Assembly: GCA_030627905.1 (NCBI GenBank)
Contig: DAOVRZ010000006.1
Span: forward strand, 26,945-90,944
DNA from: JAGMES01 sp023128035
GTDB taxonomy: Bacteria; Bacillota; Halanaerobiia; DY22613
Direction of reading: 5' to 3'
Length of the DNA: 64,000 nucleotides
Every line of letters starts with the position of its first letter. Positions within the stretch are counted from its first letter, which is position 1. The position numbers and the translations under genes are program-made. Positions 16,726 to 26,787 of the stretch are shown piece by piece. A model generated the notes under the pieces. It searched no databases. It saw only the letters and a list, made by a program, of their open reading frames with translations, and was not told where the DNA came from.

Positions 16726-17759
16726 GACCATGGGAATCCGAAGATGGTGTAGCATTAATTATTGTTCTCTGGACCATTGTACTTTTAAGTTTTCTTCTGG
16801 TCTCTTTATCAGAAGATGTTCAGTTGGAGAGTTTTTTGACTAGAAATATTCTTGATGAGACACAACTTCAGTATATTGCTTTGGCCGGAATATCTAGAGG
16901 AATCGGAGAACTGACCAGAGATCAAACTTTGGCAGATGGAAAAGATGAGTCCTGGCTGAAATCTATTCAGGCTCAAATGGAAAATCAAGGTGAATTTGAA
17001 GTGAGTATAGATGAAATAGGTAGCCGTTTTAATATTAATTTTGTCAATGAACAAATTCTTGAAGGTTTGATAGGAAACTATGCAGAGGATTTTATTAGAT
17101 GGCGTTATGAACAGGATGGATTTGATGTAATAGTACAATTAGAAGAGTTTACGTCCACGATTCAAGAAAAAGATTTCAAAACAATCGAAGATTATGTTAC
17201 TTTTTATGGGAAATTTAACCTTGCTACTGACGATTATGAAATGTTTAAAAAAATTCTATTAGGGAAAAGAGTGTCTGAATGGGTAGCTGATCAGGTTATT
17301 CAGGAGCTTAAAAGTTTAGAAGAACCATTAAATTCTTTGGAGGAATTAATACTTAAAGTGCCAGGATTAGATTCGTCAACAGTAGATTTGCTCAGTGAAG
17401 AGATTGATGTAAAGGGGAATATCAATATAAATCTGGTTGATGAAGAAATTCTCTCTTATTTAACAGAGTGTCTGGATGTCTCTAAAGAACAAGTATCATC
17501 TCTTGTAGAATATAGAAAAGAAAATACAATTGAAGATTTAGAGGTTTTAAAGGGAGTTCTTGGGGAAGAGGATTATAAAAAAATAGCTCCTTATCTAACA
17601 GTTTCATCAGAATATTTTAGAATAACTAGCAAGGCTCGATCCCTAACATCTTCTTTAGAGAAAGTTATCATAGTAGAAGTATTACGAATACCAGAGGAAA
17701 TGAATAAAGATCAGGTATTAGAGTGGCGAACAGAAATTTTATCATGGATTGAGTCTTGA
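16722..17759 (+). CDS. Minor pseudopilin, GspK-like
   Basis: A protein of 345 residues that resembles GspK: a short N-terminus EDGVALIIVLWTIVLLSFL in place of the usual G-F-T-L-I-E, so the Glu5 of other pilins is absent as is typical of GspK, followed by a large mostly helical domain. Helix-hairpin-helix-like segments (about 210-300) are characteristic of T2SSK. GspK caps the pseudopilus tip. The start ATG overlaps the stop of the GspJ-like gene. Length matches the family (300-350). Confidence 0.82.
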   Translation: MRPWESEDGVALIIVLWTIVLLSFLLVSLSEDVQLESFLTRNILDETQLQYIALAGISRGIGELTRDQTLADGKDESWLKSIQAQMENQGEFEVSIDEIGSRFNINFVNEQILEGLIGNYAEDFIRWRYEQDGFDVIVQLEEFTSTIQEKDFKTIEDYVTFYGKFNLATDDYEMFKKILLGKRVSEWVADQVIQELKSLEEPLNSLEELILKVPGLDSSTVDLLSEEIDVKGNININLVDEEILSYLTECLDVSKEQVSSLVEYRKENTIEDLEVLKGVLGEEDYKKIAPYLTVSSEYFRITSKARSLTSSLEKVIIVEVLRIPEEMNKDQVLEWRTEILSWIES

Positions 17760-17774
17760 GGAGTAGGTGGGATT

Positions 17775-19037
17775 ATGCTGATGAGAAAGAGGAAAAAAAT
17801 ACTTGCAAGTCTTGATTTGAGAGAAGAAAAGATTAATTTGGTTATTATGAAAAAAACTTTGACAGGTGTCAAAACTTTGCTTAGTGAAAATTTTTCACGA
17901 AATGATCTAACTTTAGTTAGTCATAAACTTCAAGAATACCGTCCAAAAGAGGTGATTTTGCTCACTTCACAGGAAAAAGTGATTGTGCGGGATTTCACTC
18001 TTCCGCGGGTTGATGAAGCACGAATCAAATCGATGTTGTATTATGAATTAGCTGGAATTTTGCCATACTCAATGGAGCAGATTCAATTAGATTATATTTT
18101 ATTACATAAATCTCGAAAAGAGATTAAGGTTAAGTCATTTGTGATTCCTGATTATCTATTTCGCGACGCAGAGATTTTAAAAGATGCAGGAATTTATGTG
18201 ACTAGAATTATTCCTAGAGGTCTTGCTCTCACTGGATATTATTCGTACGCTAAAAGTGGAGTATTTAATCGATTGATTAACGTATCGTCTCCTAATGGTC
18301 AATTGGTGGTTTATCCTGATATTCAAAAATATTTTTGTAAATCTTATAAGCATGGCCAGTCCATAGATATATTAAACATAAAGAAAGATTGCTTAGAACA
18401 AGGAATTGAACCTGAATCTTGGGATTTAGTGAAAGTAGGTCAGTCTAATTTTGATTTAATTGGGGCTATATATTTCCATCTTAAAAATCCTCGTTTTAAT
18501 TTATATCGAGCTTTAGAATCAAAAAATACTCAAGGATTTTTAAAAGTAGGAATAGTTGTAACTATAGTAGCGATTCTTGCAATAAATATGGGAACATTTT
18601 ATGTTAGATATAAGTCGGTTCATGGAGAGCTTGGTATTTATCAAGAACGCTTAGAAAGATTGATGCCTCGTATTTTGAATGTCAATAAGTTAAAGACAGA
18701 TTTTACTAAAGATAAGAATAATTATGAAAAATTAGTTCAGGTTTCTGCACAGGATACAGATTATCTGATCTGGTTAAAAGAGCTACACCTTTTATTACAA
18801 GAAGATACTGATGTGAATGTTATGATTTTTGATGGAGGAATGTTACGTGAATTACGCGGAAAGGCTCCTTTAGCAACAAAGGTAACAGGAAGGCTTCAAG
18901 ATTCTCCATATTTTAGCGGTTCGGAGTTTATTTCTCCTATAACTCCGAGAATTGAGAATGGAAAAGAATTAGAAGAGTTTAGTATTAAAGCAGTTTTAAC
19001 CAACCCTTTTGAGAAAGGGGGAGGGGTTAATGAGTAA
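17775..19037 (+). CDS. GspL-like (PilM/PilN-type) inner-membrane assembly protein
   Basis: A 420-residue protein with a cytoplasmic actin-like/PilM-type domain (about 1-240; LASLDLREEKINLVIM, LPYSMEQIQLDYILL), one membrane helix (about 255-275) and a periplasmic PilN/GspL-type domain with a coiled-coil start. In T2SS, GspL links the ATPase GspE to the GspM-GspC inner-membrane ring. A ribosome site (AGGTGGG) precedes ATG 17775. It overlaps the next gene by eight bases. The assignment is by topology and operon position. Confidence 0.78.
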   Translation: MLMRKRKKILASLDLREEKINLVIMKKTLTGVKTLLSENFSRNDLTLVSHKLQEYRPKEVILLTSQEKVIVRDFTLPRVDEARIKSMLYYELAGILPYSMEQIQLDYILLHKSRKEIKVKSFVIPDYLFRDAEILKDAGIYVTRIIPRGLALTGYYSYAKSGVFNRLINVSSPNGQLVVYPDIQKYFCKSYKHGQSIDILNIKKDCLEQGIEPESWDLVKVGQSNFDLIGAIYFHLKNPRFNLYRALESKNTQGFLKVGIVVTIVAILAINMGTFYVRYKSVHGELGIYQERLERLMPRILNVNKLKTDFTKDKNNYEKLVQVSAQDTDYLIWLKELHLLLQEDTDVNVMIFDGGMLRELRGKAPLATKVTGRLQDSPYFSGSEFISPITPRIENGKELEEFSIKAVLTNPFEKGGGVNE

Positions 19038-19584
19038 ACTTACTTCACGTGAAAAGAAATTATTAATTTTTGCAGGTGTTTTTATCATTATAGGTTCCTT
19101 TATGCGTTGGTTTTTTCTACCTGCGTGGGATGAATATGATAGTGTCAAAAAAGCATTGGCAAAAGCTAAAATAGACTATACTAAGACTCTTGATATAGCT
19201 AATATGGAAAGAGATTTTCAAAAGAGATATAACGCTTATCATCAAGCATATCAAGAATTAAGATCTCATTATTTTGCAAAAACAGACGAAAAAGAAGGAA
19301 TTTTAGAATTTATCGGTTTATTAGAAGAGATCGCTGATGGTAGTGGAGTAATTATTGTTAGTAAAAATCCATTGGGTATTGCTGAAAAAGAAGGTTATAG
19401 AAACATGAAGGTTAATCTAACTTTGAAAGGAACAACTGAAGATTTGACAAATCTATTGCTGGCGATTAGGAGTTCCTCTATTGCTATAAATGTGGATTAT
19501 TTACGGATTGATCTCGATCGTCAAAACCGACTTTTACAGATGAAATTAAATCTATCCACATTACTTCTAGAGGAGGGAGAATAA
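19030..19584 (+). CDS. GspM/PilO-like inner-membrane protein
   Basis: A 184-residue bitopic protein: short cytoplasmic N-terminus, one membrane helix (about 10-28), a coiled-coil stretch (about 32-75) and a ferredoxin-like periplasmic domain. This is the standard plan of GspM and PilO, partners of GspL/PilN. ATG 19030 overlaps the end of the GspL-like gene and follows a GGGGGAGGGG ribosome site. The sequence itself is poorly conserved, so topology and position carry the call. Confidence 0.75.
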   Translation: MSKLTSREKKLLIFAGVFIIIGSFMRWFFLPAWDEYDSVKKALAKAKIDYTKTLDIANMERDFQKRYNAYHQAYQELRSHYFAKTDEKEGILEFIGLLEEIADGSGVIIVSKNPLGIAEKEGYRNMKVNLTLKGTTEDLTNLLLAIRSSSIAINVDYLRIDLDRQNRLLQMKLNLSTLLLEEGE

Positions 19585-19586
19585 AG

Positions 19587-20105
19587 ATGCTTAATCATAA
19601 AATGAATCGCCGTATATTTTTATTGCTCATTCTTCTTCTTTTGATTAGTCTTTCTTATTTAGCCTTGGAAATATCGATTTACTATGAAGGAGGTTGGCAA
19701 TTAGTACAAGGTCAAGAAGGTTTTCTAACTCCAAATGAAAAATCGCCTTTTATTGTAAAACTACCAAGCAAACAGGTGTACGATGAAGATGAATGGGATG
19801 TTTTGCGTAATGGAAAGTTATTTTTTAAACTATTACCAGTTCAGCAAAATAATAATCAACAAATAACAGATACTAATCCTGGGCTAATTATAGAACTTCC
19901 CAAACCTGTATGCCTCTGGAATGTGGTTGGGGTCTTGTTAGGTAATGAAGCAAAGGCGATTATGGAACATAAAGAGAATCACATAAGCCAGACAGTGACC
20001 GTAGGCAGTAAACTGGAAGAATTTGAAGTTATAGAGATTAAAAAAGAATCTGTACTTGTTAAAAGTTCTGAAGCAGAGTTTAGATTAGAATTGGGAGGAA
20101 TGTAA
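19587..20105 (+). CDS. GspC/PilP-like periplasmic connector protein
   Basis: A 172-residue protein with an N-terminal membrane anchor (about 8-27) and a C-terminal beta domain (about 115-170) resembling the homology region of GspC/PilP (VVGVLLGNEAKAIMEH ... VTVGSKLEEFEVIEI). In characterised systems this domain contacts the N-terminal domains of the secretin. It lies directly before the secretin gene, the position expected for a PilP-type protein. No PDZ domain is present. Moderately sure of the role, less of the family name. Confidence 0.68.
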   Translation: MLNHKMNRRIFLLLILLLLISLSYLALEISIYYEGGWQLVQGQEGFLTPNEKSPFIVKLPSKQVYDEDEWDVLRNGKLFFKLLPVQQNNNQQITDTNPGLIIELPKPVCLWNVVGVLLGNEAKAIMEHKENHISQTVTVGSKLEEFEVIEIKKESVLVKSSEAEFRLELGGM

Positions 20106-21902
20106 ATGAAGGGGAAAAGATTTTCTATTATTTTTATTGTACTTATGATTTCATTCTGTTCATTTATGGCTGCTGAGAGTGTTCATGCTGCTGATTTAAT
20201 AACTTTAAGTGTTAAAGATGGAGATATTAGAGATGTTTTAGGGATGATGGGGGAACAGAGTGGACTAAATATCGTTCCTGACTCATCCGTCACGGGTCAG
20301 GTTACTTTAACTTTAACCGATGTAACAGCAGAGGATGCTTTGCAAGCGCTTTTGAAAGTATATCACTATAATTATGAAAAAGTAAACGATAATACATATA
20401 TCATCAGTGAGCAACCATTTAAAGAGCCATATTTATTAGAGATAGTAGACAGAAAATTAACATTAGTTTCACAATCAATAGATATTATGCGAATTTTGAA
20501 TGACATAGCGACCAAAGGTAAGATTAACCTTTTATATGATCAGAGTGTAAATAGCCTAGTTAACGCGAATTTAATTGGAGTAGATTTGATAGAAGGGTTG
20601 AAATCTCTTACTTCAGCTAACAATCTGATTATGACCGAAAGAAATGGGATTTATACCATTGTATCGGGTATGAGCTCACAACAAGGACGCCAAATGGCAG
20701 TAAGTATATCTAACGGACTTGTTTCCATTGATGTTAAAAATGGTGATATAAATGAATTATTACGGTCGATTGCAGATCAGACAGACGAAATTGATTTAGT
20801 ACTTTTTGGTGGAAATCATCAATTGGTAGATATGAAAATTCATGATATTCCAATTCATCAAGCGATTGAGATGTTGTTGTCAGGTACTCGCTACGCTTTT
20901 ACCAAGAAAGGATCTGTTTATTTAATTGGCGATAAAAGCATTAACAGTCCTTCATCAACATTATTAACAGATACAGAAGTTATTTATTTGAAATATTTGC
21001 AGGCAGAGAAAGTACCATCTATGTTACCAAATATCTTTCCTGCAACGAATATTAAAGTAATCAAAGAGTTGAATGCACTTGCTGTAGTAGGGACTACGGA
21101 TGATATTGGAAATCTTAAAGAATATCTGGTCCAGATTGACAAGAAAATTCCACAGATTGTGGTTGAAGCGATTATTATTCAGGTCACCAGGAATACAGGT
21201 AACAGCCCTTTCCTAAAATTGGGAGTTAGAGCAAATGAATCTGAAGGTGGGGCAGTACTTCTTGATACAGTTTTGGGTAAGTTAACCTTTAATTCTATAC
21301 TCAAGTTGACACCTGAGTTCTATATAAGTTTGGAAAATTTAATCGATGATGGTGTAGTAACCCTTAAAGCACGGCCAAATATTACGACTCTTAATGGTTG
21401 TCAAGCCAAGATTAACGTAGGAAGTGTTCAGTATTATAAAACTACTACATCTTCAGGAGATGACCAACAGGATCAGACTCAATATCAGAGTATCAATGCA
21501 GGTATAACCTTAGAGGTTACTCCTTGGGTCAGTAGCACAGGAGAGATTACCTTAGATCTGCATCCGAGCATAAGTAGTTTGGGTGGTGCTGCAAAGGATG
21601 GGCCACCTTTAGTAACCCAAAGACAGGTTGATACTATGGTGAGGGTTAAAGATGGTGAAACGATTATTATCGGGGGTCTGATTCAGAATATCAGAACTGA
21701 TAGCATGAGTAAAGTGCCTTTCTTAGGTGATTTACCATGGATCGGGAAACTTTTCCAAAGTGAATCATCAAATCTAGATCAAAATGAATTGATAATCTAT
21801 ATTACACCACATATTCTAGATGGGGAGAGAGATACAATTTCGCCTGAAGAGGTGCAAAGAACGATTGAGGAGATGGAGACAAGATTTCAGAGAGAAGAAT
21901 AG
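20106..21902 (+). CDS. gspD: Secretin (GspD/PilQ), outer-membrane T2SS channel
   Basis: A 598-residue secretin with signal peptide (about 1-28, ending VHA-AD). It has several N-domain repeats (STN/secretin_N, about 30-330; e.g. ISLSVKDGDIRDVL-like and DVKNGDINELLRSIADQ) and a C-terminal secretin core (about 340-590). The core contains the VPFLGDLPWIGKLF motif and ELIIYITPHIL. It forms the outer-membrane pore through which substrates leave, so its presence implies a diderm cell envelope. It is the last gene of the operon and is followed by a terminator. No pilotin gene is visible. Confidence 0.92.
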   Translation: MKGKRFSIIFIVLMISFCSFMAAESVHAADLITLSVKDGDIRDVLGMMGEQSGLNIVPDSSVTGQVTLTLTDVTAEDALQALLKVYHYNYEKVNDNTYIISEQPFKEPYLLEIVDRKLTLVSQSIDIMRILNDIATKGKINLLYDQSVNSLVNANLIGVDLIEGLKSLTSANNLIMTERNGIYTIVSGMSSQQGRQMAVSISNGLVSIDVKNGDINELLRSIADQTDEIDLVLFGGNHQLVDMKIHDIPIHQAIEMLLSGTRYAFTKKGSVYLIGDKSINSPSSTLLTDTEVIYLKYLQAEKVPSMLPNIFPATNIKVIKELNALAVVGTTDDIGNLKEYLVQIDKKIPQIVVEAIIIQVTRNTGNSPFLKLGVRANESEGGAVLLDTVLGKLTFNSILKLTPEFYISLENLIDDGVVTLKARPNITTLNGCQAKINVGSVQYYKTTTSSGDDQQDQTQYQSINAGITLEVTPWVSSTGEITLDLHPSISSLGGAAKDGPPLVTQRQVDTMVRVKDGETIIIGGLIQNIRTDSMSKVPFLGDLPWIGKLFQSESSNLDQNELIIYITPHILDGERDTISPEEVQRTIEEMETRFQREE

Positions 21903-21916
21903 GTGAAGAAAAGATG

Positions 21917-21947
21917 CAGACATCCTTTTGGGTGTCTGTTTTTTTAT
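21917..21947 (+). terminator. Terminator of the T2SS operon
   Basis: Stem CAGACATCC/GGGTGTCTG (21917-21925 with 21930-21938, one G-U pair), TTTT loop, then a long T run. Confidence 0.92.
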
Positions 21948-22108
21948 AAAAAAAATTTTTAAGAAATACTTTTAAACTTTAACATATTAAATGTTTATAG
22001 AATTAAAACTATAAATACAAAAATAAAAATATAATAACAAAAAGAGGAATAATAAAATTTATGTAGAATTTCAATGATAATAGAAGTTATGATGGTGGTG
22101 AAAATTAA

Positions 22109-24346
22109 ATGGAAAAATTGAATATGGAAAAATTAAAAGAGACACTGAAGGCAGTATTGGATTTTAGTACAAAATTATCTGAAAGGCAGTTTACATTTTT
22201 TTTGGGTGCCGGTTTTTCTAAAAATGTAGATATGCCTGATTTTTGGACGTTAGTTCGGGAACGTATTCTACCAAAATTTTTTGCTGACTTGGAAGAAAAT
22301 AAATAGAGGGAGTTTTTATCCATAAAAGAATTTAAACCTGTAAATTGTATTAATTGTTTTATAAATAGCTATTTAGGTATTTATGGAAAAGAAGATTGGA
22401 TAACAAAAATTCAAGTTAAATCAATTCAGTGTGAGCATTTCACAAACTTAAGTGAATGTATAGCTAAGTTTAAAGAAAAGTACGAAAAAGAAGGAAAGAA
22501 AAACGAACAAATTAGTAAACTAATTCAAACAATTATAACTGGTGGAAAAGGTAATTTTGCAGCAAATTTGATCAGCCTTCGAGAATATGTTGTGGATTTT
22601 GAATTGACAAATTATGAAGATTGTAGCAAGTGTATGGAAGCAAATTGGATTGATGAAAGTGGAAATAATTTGCCGTTTATTCTAGGTTTATTAAAAGCAT
22701 ATATGGATAAAAATCGTTTTCAAATTGTTGATTTATTGGAGTATATACAGTATTTTAAACAGAATTTTAATCAGAAAAAAAAGATAGCAGAGTATGCTTT
22801 TTGCGAAAATCCTGAGTTTAAAAAGTTTGGGGAACTTATTGAAGACTATCATCGTTGTCCTGAAAATGCCATTGGCGATAGCCAAATTGTCCTTGCACGA
22901 TTGGCAAAAGAAGGGTTAATACATCAAATAGTTACTACAAATTGGGATGATCTCATGGAATTGGCTTGTTATGCAGTAGATATGTATGTTAAAACTTGTG
23001 ATAATCATATTTATGGACAAATTGGTGAAGAGTTATCTCAGGATAAAGATCAGGTGAAAAAGAAACTTGCATATAAAAACTTTGTGAATCACGCTGTTGC
23101 AGTAAGTGAAGCTGAGAATTTTTATGATTCTCAAAATTTGTTGGCTCCTACTAAAAAGACATTTTATATCTATAAAATACATGGTGGAATAGATAAAATA
23201 ATTCAAGAGCTAGAGCACCAAAAAAGGAGTAGTAATGACGAGGCTGAATTTAATGCAAATTTAGTTATTACTCATCGTGACTTAATAGATTGGCGATATG
23301 ACCACTGGTCAGAAGATTTGGTTAAATCGATTTTAAGAAGTCATGATGTTGTTTTTGCTGGAATTTCAGGTCGAGATAATGTTATTTATGCTACTGTGCG
23401 GAGACTGATTGAAGAGATTAGCAGAATTTTTGATCACAAATCAGATATAAAAAATACTAAAGAGGCTATTAAGAGAGTTTTTTCTGTAAATGTTCAAAGA
23501 GAACTTATTTTAAGTAATATGTTATCAAAAACAAATTGGGTTGATTCACATTTTGTTGATGTCAATCAGCACGTAAAATATGGAACTATTCATGGAACAG
23601 ATCTTTTTTATCGTTGGTTTTATGTATTTTATATTTTACAAGCTTTTGTGATAAATCAAGAGACTCATATTCGTGATACAGTTTTGTATTTAAATCATGG
23701 GAAGTATGATACTGATAAATATAAGGAGTACTTAAAATTAATCAGAGAATTTTTTAATTATGCATTTTTAGATATAAATAAAATTAAAACTGAAAAACAA
23801 TTAAAATTGATGGTTAGTTTCATAGATATTTTTTATGATGTAATTCCTAAATCTTTGAATTATACATGGCTTATTAATACAGATTTATTACCTGTTTTAG
23901 CAGAGAAGGGTGGAACAAACTTTTTGATGAAAAAACCTCATCTATATCTTCCTGTATTCAGTTATTGTGAGTGGTTTACTTTGTATATCGTGATGTTTGC
24001 GAAATTATATAATCTTATAGAAAAGTACAAATCTAAAATAATACATTTTGAAACGACGTCAGATGGAGTAATTATCATTAATGGTGTAGCTTTTATTTTT
24101 ATTATTGAACAAAATTCTTTTTGGAAAATCTTACAAAAGGCAACTTCGCTTGATTTTTCAAAAGATTCAGAACAGTTAATTAATCGATGTTGGAAGAAGG
24201 TTGTGTTAAGTTGGGACATTTCAAAAAATGACTTTCAAGGTCAAGGTTCTAAATTTTTTATTTCTAGAAATTTTGAGTACTATAAGTTGGAAGAAGAAAA
24301 TTTTATCGGGCAGATGAGAAAAATATTAGAGATTGAGGAGGATTAG
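22109..24346 (+). pseudogene. SIR2-family NADase-like protein, one frame interrupted by a single in-frame TAG
   Basis: The frame is open from 22109 to 24346 (746 codons) except for one TAG at 22304-22306 (codon 66). The N-terminal piece carries the SIR2 NAD-binding motif GAGFS (33-37). Past the TAG the same frame continues with CINC (80-83) and CSKC (172-175), the SIR2 motif VTTNWDDLMELA (Asn278) and the catalytic-type His in KIHGG (H358). SIR2-like proteins of anti-phage systems (for example Thoeris ThsA and SIR2-HerA) hydrolyse NAD on infection. The stop separates the GAGFS motif from the rest, so neither piece alone (22109-22306, or downstream starts such as 22568) should be active. It is followed one base later by the ATPase gene. 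It could be a recent nonsense mutation, a readthrough site or an assembly error. The C-terminal half (about 420-746) is unrecognised. Confidence 0.75.
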
Positions 24347-24347
24347 T

Positions 24348-26719
24348 ATGGATATTATTTTAGATTTATTGATTAAGTTTGATAATATATTTACACATAT
24401 CTTGTCAGGAAAGTTAGATAAAATTAAGATAGATTTTAATAAGGAAAAATATATTTCAAAATCATCATTAGCTTATGGATATGTAAAAAATAATGATACA
24501 GATGAAATTGGGTTATTTATTTTTTATTTGGGTAATGACCAAGAGAATCATCAATTAGAGGAACTTATTGAGAAAGTTATAAAAAAAGAAAAAAATATAC
24601 AGCAGATTTTGACTCAAATAAGTTTATATTTATCAATTTTATATTAAAAAATGTTACTGATAATAAACTAGAAATATTCGGAAAAACAAAAGTTTTTTAT
24701 ACGTATTTAGATAATCTTAAAGGATCTAAGCATAAAAGTTTGGTTGATGTCAAAAGAATCTGGAGGAAGGAGGAATTAGGAAAAGAACTTTATTATGATC
24801 CTATATCCAAGGTGAAAGAGTTTGAAGAAAAAAATAACGATTCAGTGGCAGATAAATTAAACAGATTCTTAAAAGAATGGAATGAGGAGATAAAGGGTGA
24901 ATTAAATTTAGAATTGATTCAATTAATAGGGGATGATAAAAAACAAGCTAGTTGGGAGGAGTGGACTGAATATTTTCAATCTTCACTTTGGGAAAATGTC
25001 TTCATTTTGTATGATGAAGAATTGCATACAGGAACATTGATATTATACAATCATAAAGGTGGCAATTTAAAAGGAACAATTTCTAAAGATATTTCTTGGT
25101 CTTTATTTAAAGTATTCTCTTATATGAAAGATAAAAAATATAAGATAAAGATGCATTCTATTTCTTATGTAGTGATTGATGATTTTAAAGATAAAGATAG
25201 TGCTATTAGAGATTCTAAGGGCTTTATAAGTGAAATTATCAATGGAATAGAGCAACGGAGCGAACTTTTGCATGAGGCTAAACTAACATTAATAGATAAA
25301 TGTATGATCGTTCAATATGATAGACAGGATTGGGAATCAAATTATTTAGCTAATCATTTAATTTCTATTCGTAAAAATCGTCTTAAGTTTGAGAAAACAA
25401 AAGTTGAGTTGACAGAAAAAATTGAATCCAAAAAAGAAAAATTAAACTCTCTAAAAGGAAGAATAGAAGCTTTCATGTTTAAGGAAAAATTATCTGCTTC
25501 TTTTAATCCTGAAATAGAAAAAATATACAATCATTTAAATAGGTTATCAGAAAAGAGATGGATTAATACAGTTAATAAATTAAAAAAAATTGATTCATTT
25601 TTTGTTGGAATAAAGTTTTTTACAAAAAATCCGTTTATTCTCGAATTAAAAGAAAAATTAAATGTCATTTATGCTCCCAACGGTTATGGCAAATCAACTG
25701 TTGTTGATGGGTTAAAAAATATGGTTATTGGAGTTAACCAAGATTTAGCGGAGAATGCATCTCCTTTATGGAATATACGTGATAAAAAATCTATAGGTGT
25801 TTTTGGAATAGTTCAAAAAATTAAGGATACAGAAGAGATTCAAAGAATTATTTGTCAATTACCCGATAAATCAATAGAAAAAAGTACATATATTAAAAAA
25901 GATGATTATCAAAAAGAAGATAAAAATTTAGATATAAACTTAGATTTAGATCATTATAAGTTATTTTGCTATTCAGGTGCATTAAAATATACAGAAGAGA
26001 TGGTATATTTATTGATTTTATTAATGACAAATTTTGATTTGAACGAAATTCCTCAAATTGCATCTACTAAAGTAAAAGATGAAATTGTACATGACTTTAT
26101 ACAGGAGTTTGAAATAATAACTACTGAGATAAAACAAGAAATAGAAAATTCAATTCAAGAAAATTTAAGTCCGTTATTGACAACACTAACTACGGTGATG
26201 ACCGCAGATTCCTGGTTATATGATTTGAGATATCAATTTAGTGTTGAAAAAGGATTAGTGATAGCTGAAGAAGAAAAAATTTTTTATAGCATTGAACAGG
26301 TATTAAACATGGGAGAACAAAAAATAGTAAATATTTCAATATTTTTCTTGTTATACTATTTAGAAGGGCATAAGTATAGTGATGTAATTATTCTTGATGA
26401 TATTTTCGATACCTTTGATGAAAGGCAGTGCTATAATTTATTGAGGTTTATCATGACTTTTAGAAATTTACCACAAATGAAAGATAAACAAATTATAATT
26501 TTATCTCACCGTAAAGGAATTTTTGATTATTTTTATTATGGATATTTACGGTATTTAAATGAAAATAAAGAAGAATCAATAGAAGCTGGGTATTATAATT
26601 TTGTTATGCAGAAGGAATTTACAGGGAATAGGGAGAAATATAAATTATATATCAATAAATTGGGTTCCAAACTAGATGATCTCGACATTTTAGAGATCCC
26701 CTCTATAAAGGAGAGATAA
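24348..26719 (+). pseudogene. ABC/SMC-like ATPase of the SIR2 cassette, frame broken by a -1 shift at a poly(A) run
   Basis: Starts at ATG 24348 after GAGGAGG, two bases past the SIR2 stop. The first frame runs to TAA at 24647; the -1 frame is open from 24572 through 26719, so the two overlap across A-rich bases 24581-24595. The joined protein would be about 790 residues. It has an unrecognised N-terminal region, a coiled-coil stretch (coding about 25370-25490), Walker A APNGYGKST (about 25675-25702), Walker B VIILDDIFDTFD (about 26380-26415) and the switch-like ILSHRKG. This is the layout of ABC/SMC-type ATPases found in many defence systems (RloC, Gabija-like OLD and others). The signature motif was not clear. 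The downstream piece can start at TTG 24740 and would keep the ATPase core. Confidence 0.72.
24581..24595 (+). other. Candidate -1 slippery site (A7-G-A7)
   Basis: In the upstream frame the codons read ATA AAA AAA GAA AAA AAT. A AAA AAA is a recognised slippery heptamer, and a one-base backward slip here joins the two frames of the ATPase gene. The alternative is one extra A from mutation or miscalling. Confidence 0.45.
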
Positions 26720-26778
26720 AATGTGAAGAAGATTGCTGTAGTTTTTGGCCAAGCTTTTCCCATAATTGATCAAAAAAT

Positions 26779-26787
26779 AAAAAAAAA
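26779..26787 (+). other. Candidate -1 slippery site (A9) in the third cassette gene
   Basis: Codons ATA AAA AAA AAT TAG: a nine-A run followed at once by an in-frame TAG. A one-base backward slip, or transcripts with one A fewer, restores the long frame. Confidence 0.45.

Noticed and set aside
22304..22306. Pyrrolysine or other genetic-code recoding at TAG
   Set aside because: TAG ends several normal genes in this window (aroA, gspF, the SIR2 gene itself), and no recoding structure is evident; kept only as a remote option.
22307..22567. Apparent non-coding gap between two separate SIR2-island genes
   Set aside because: The gap is fully open in the same frame as both flanking pieces, so it belongs to one interrupted gene.
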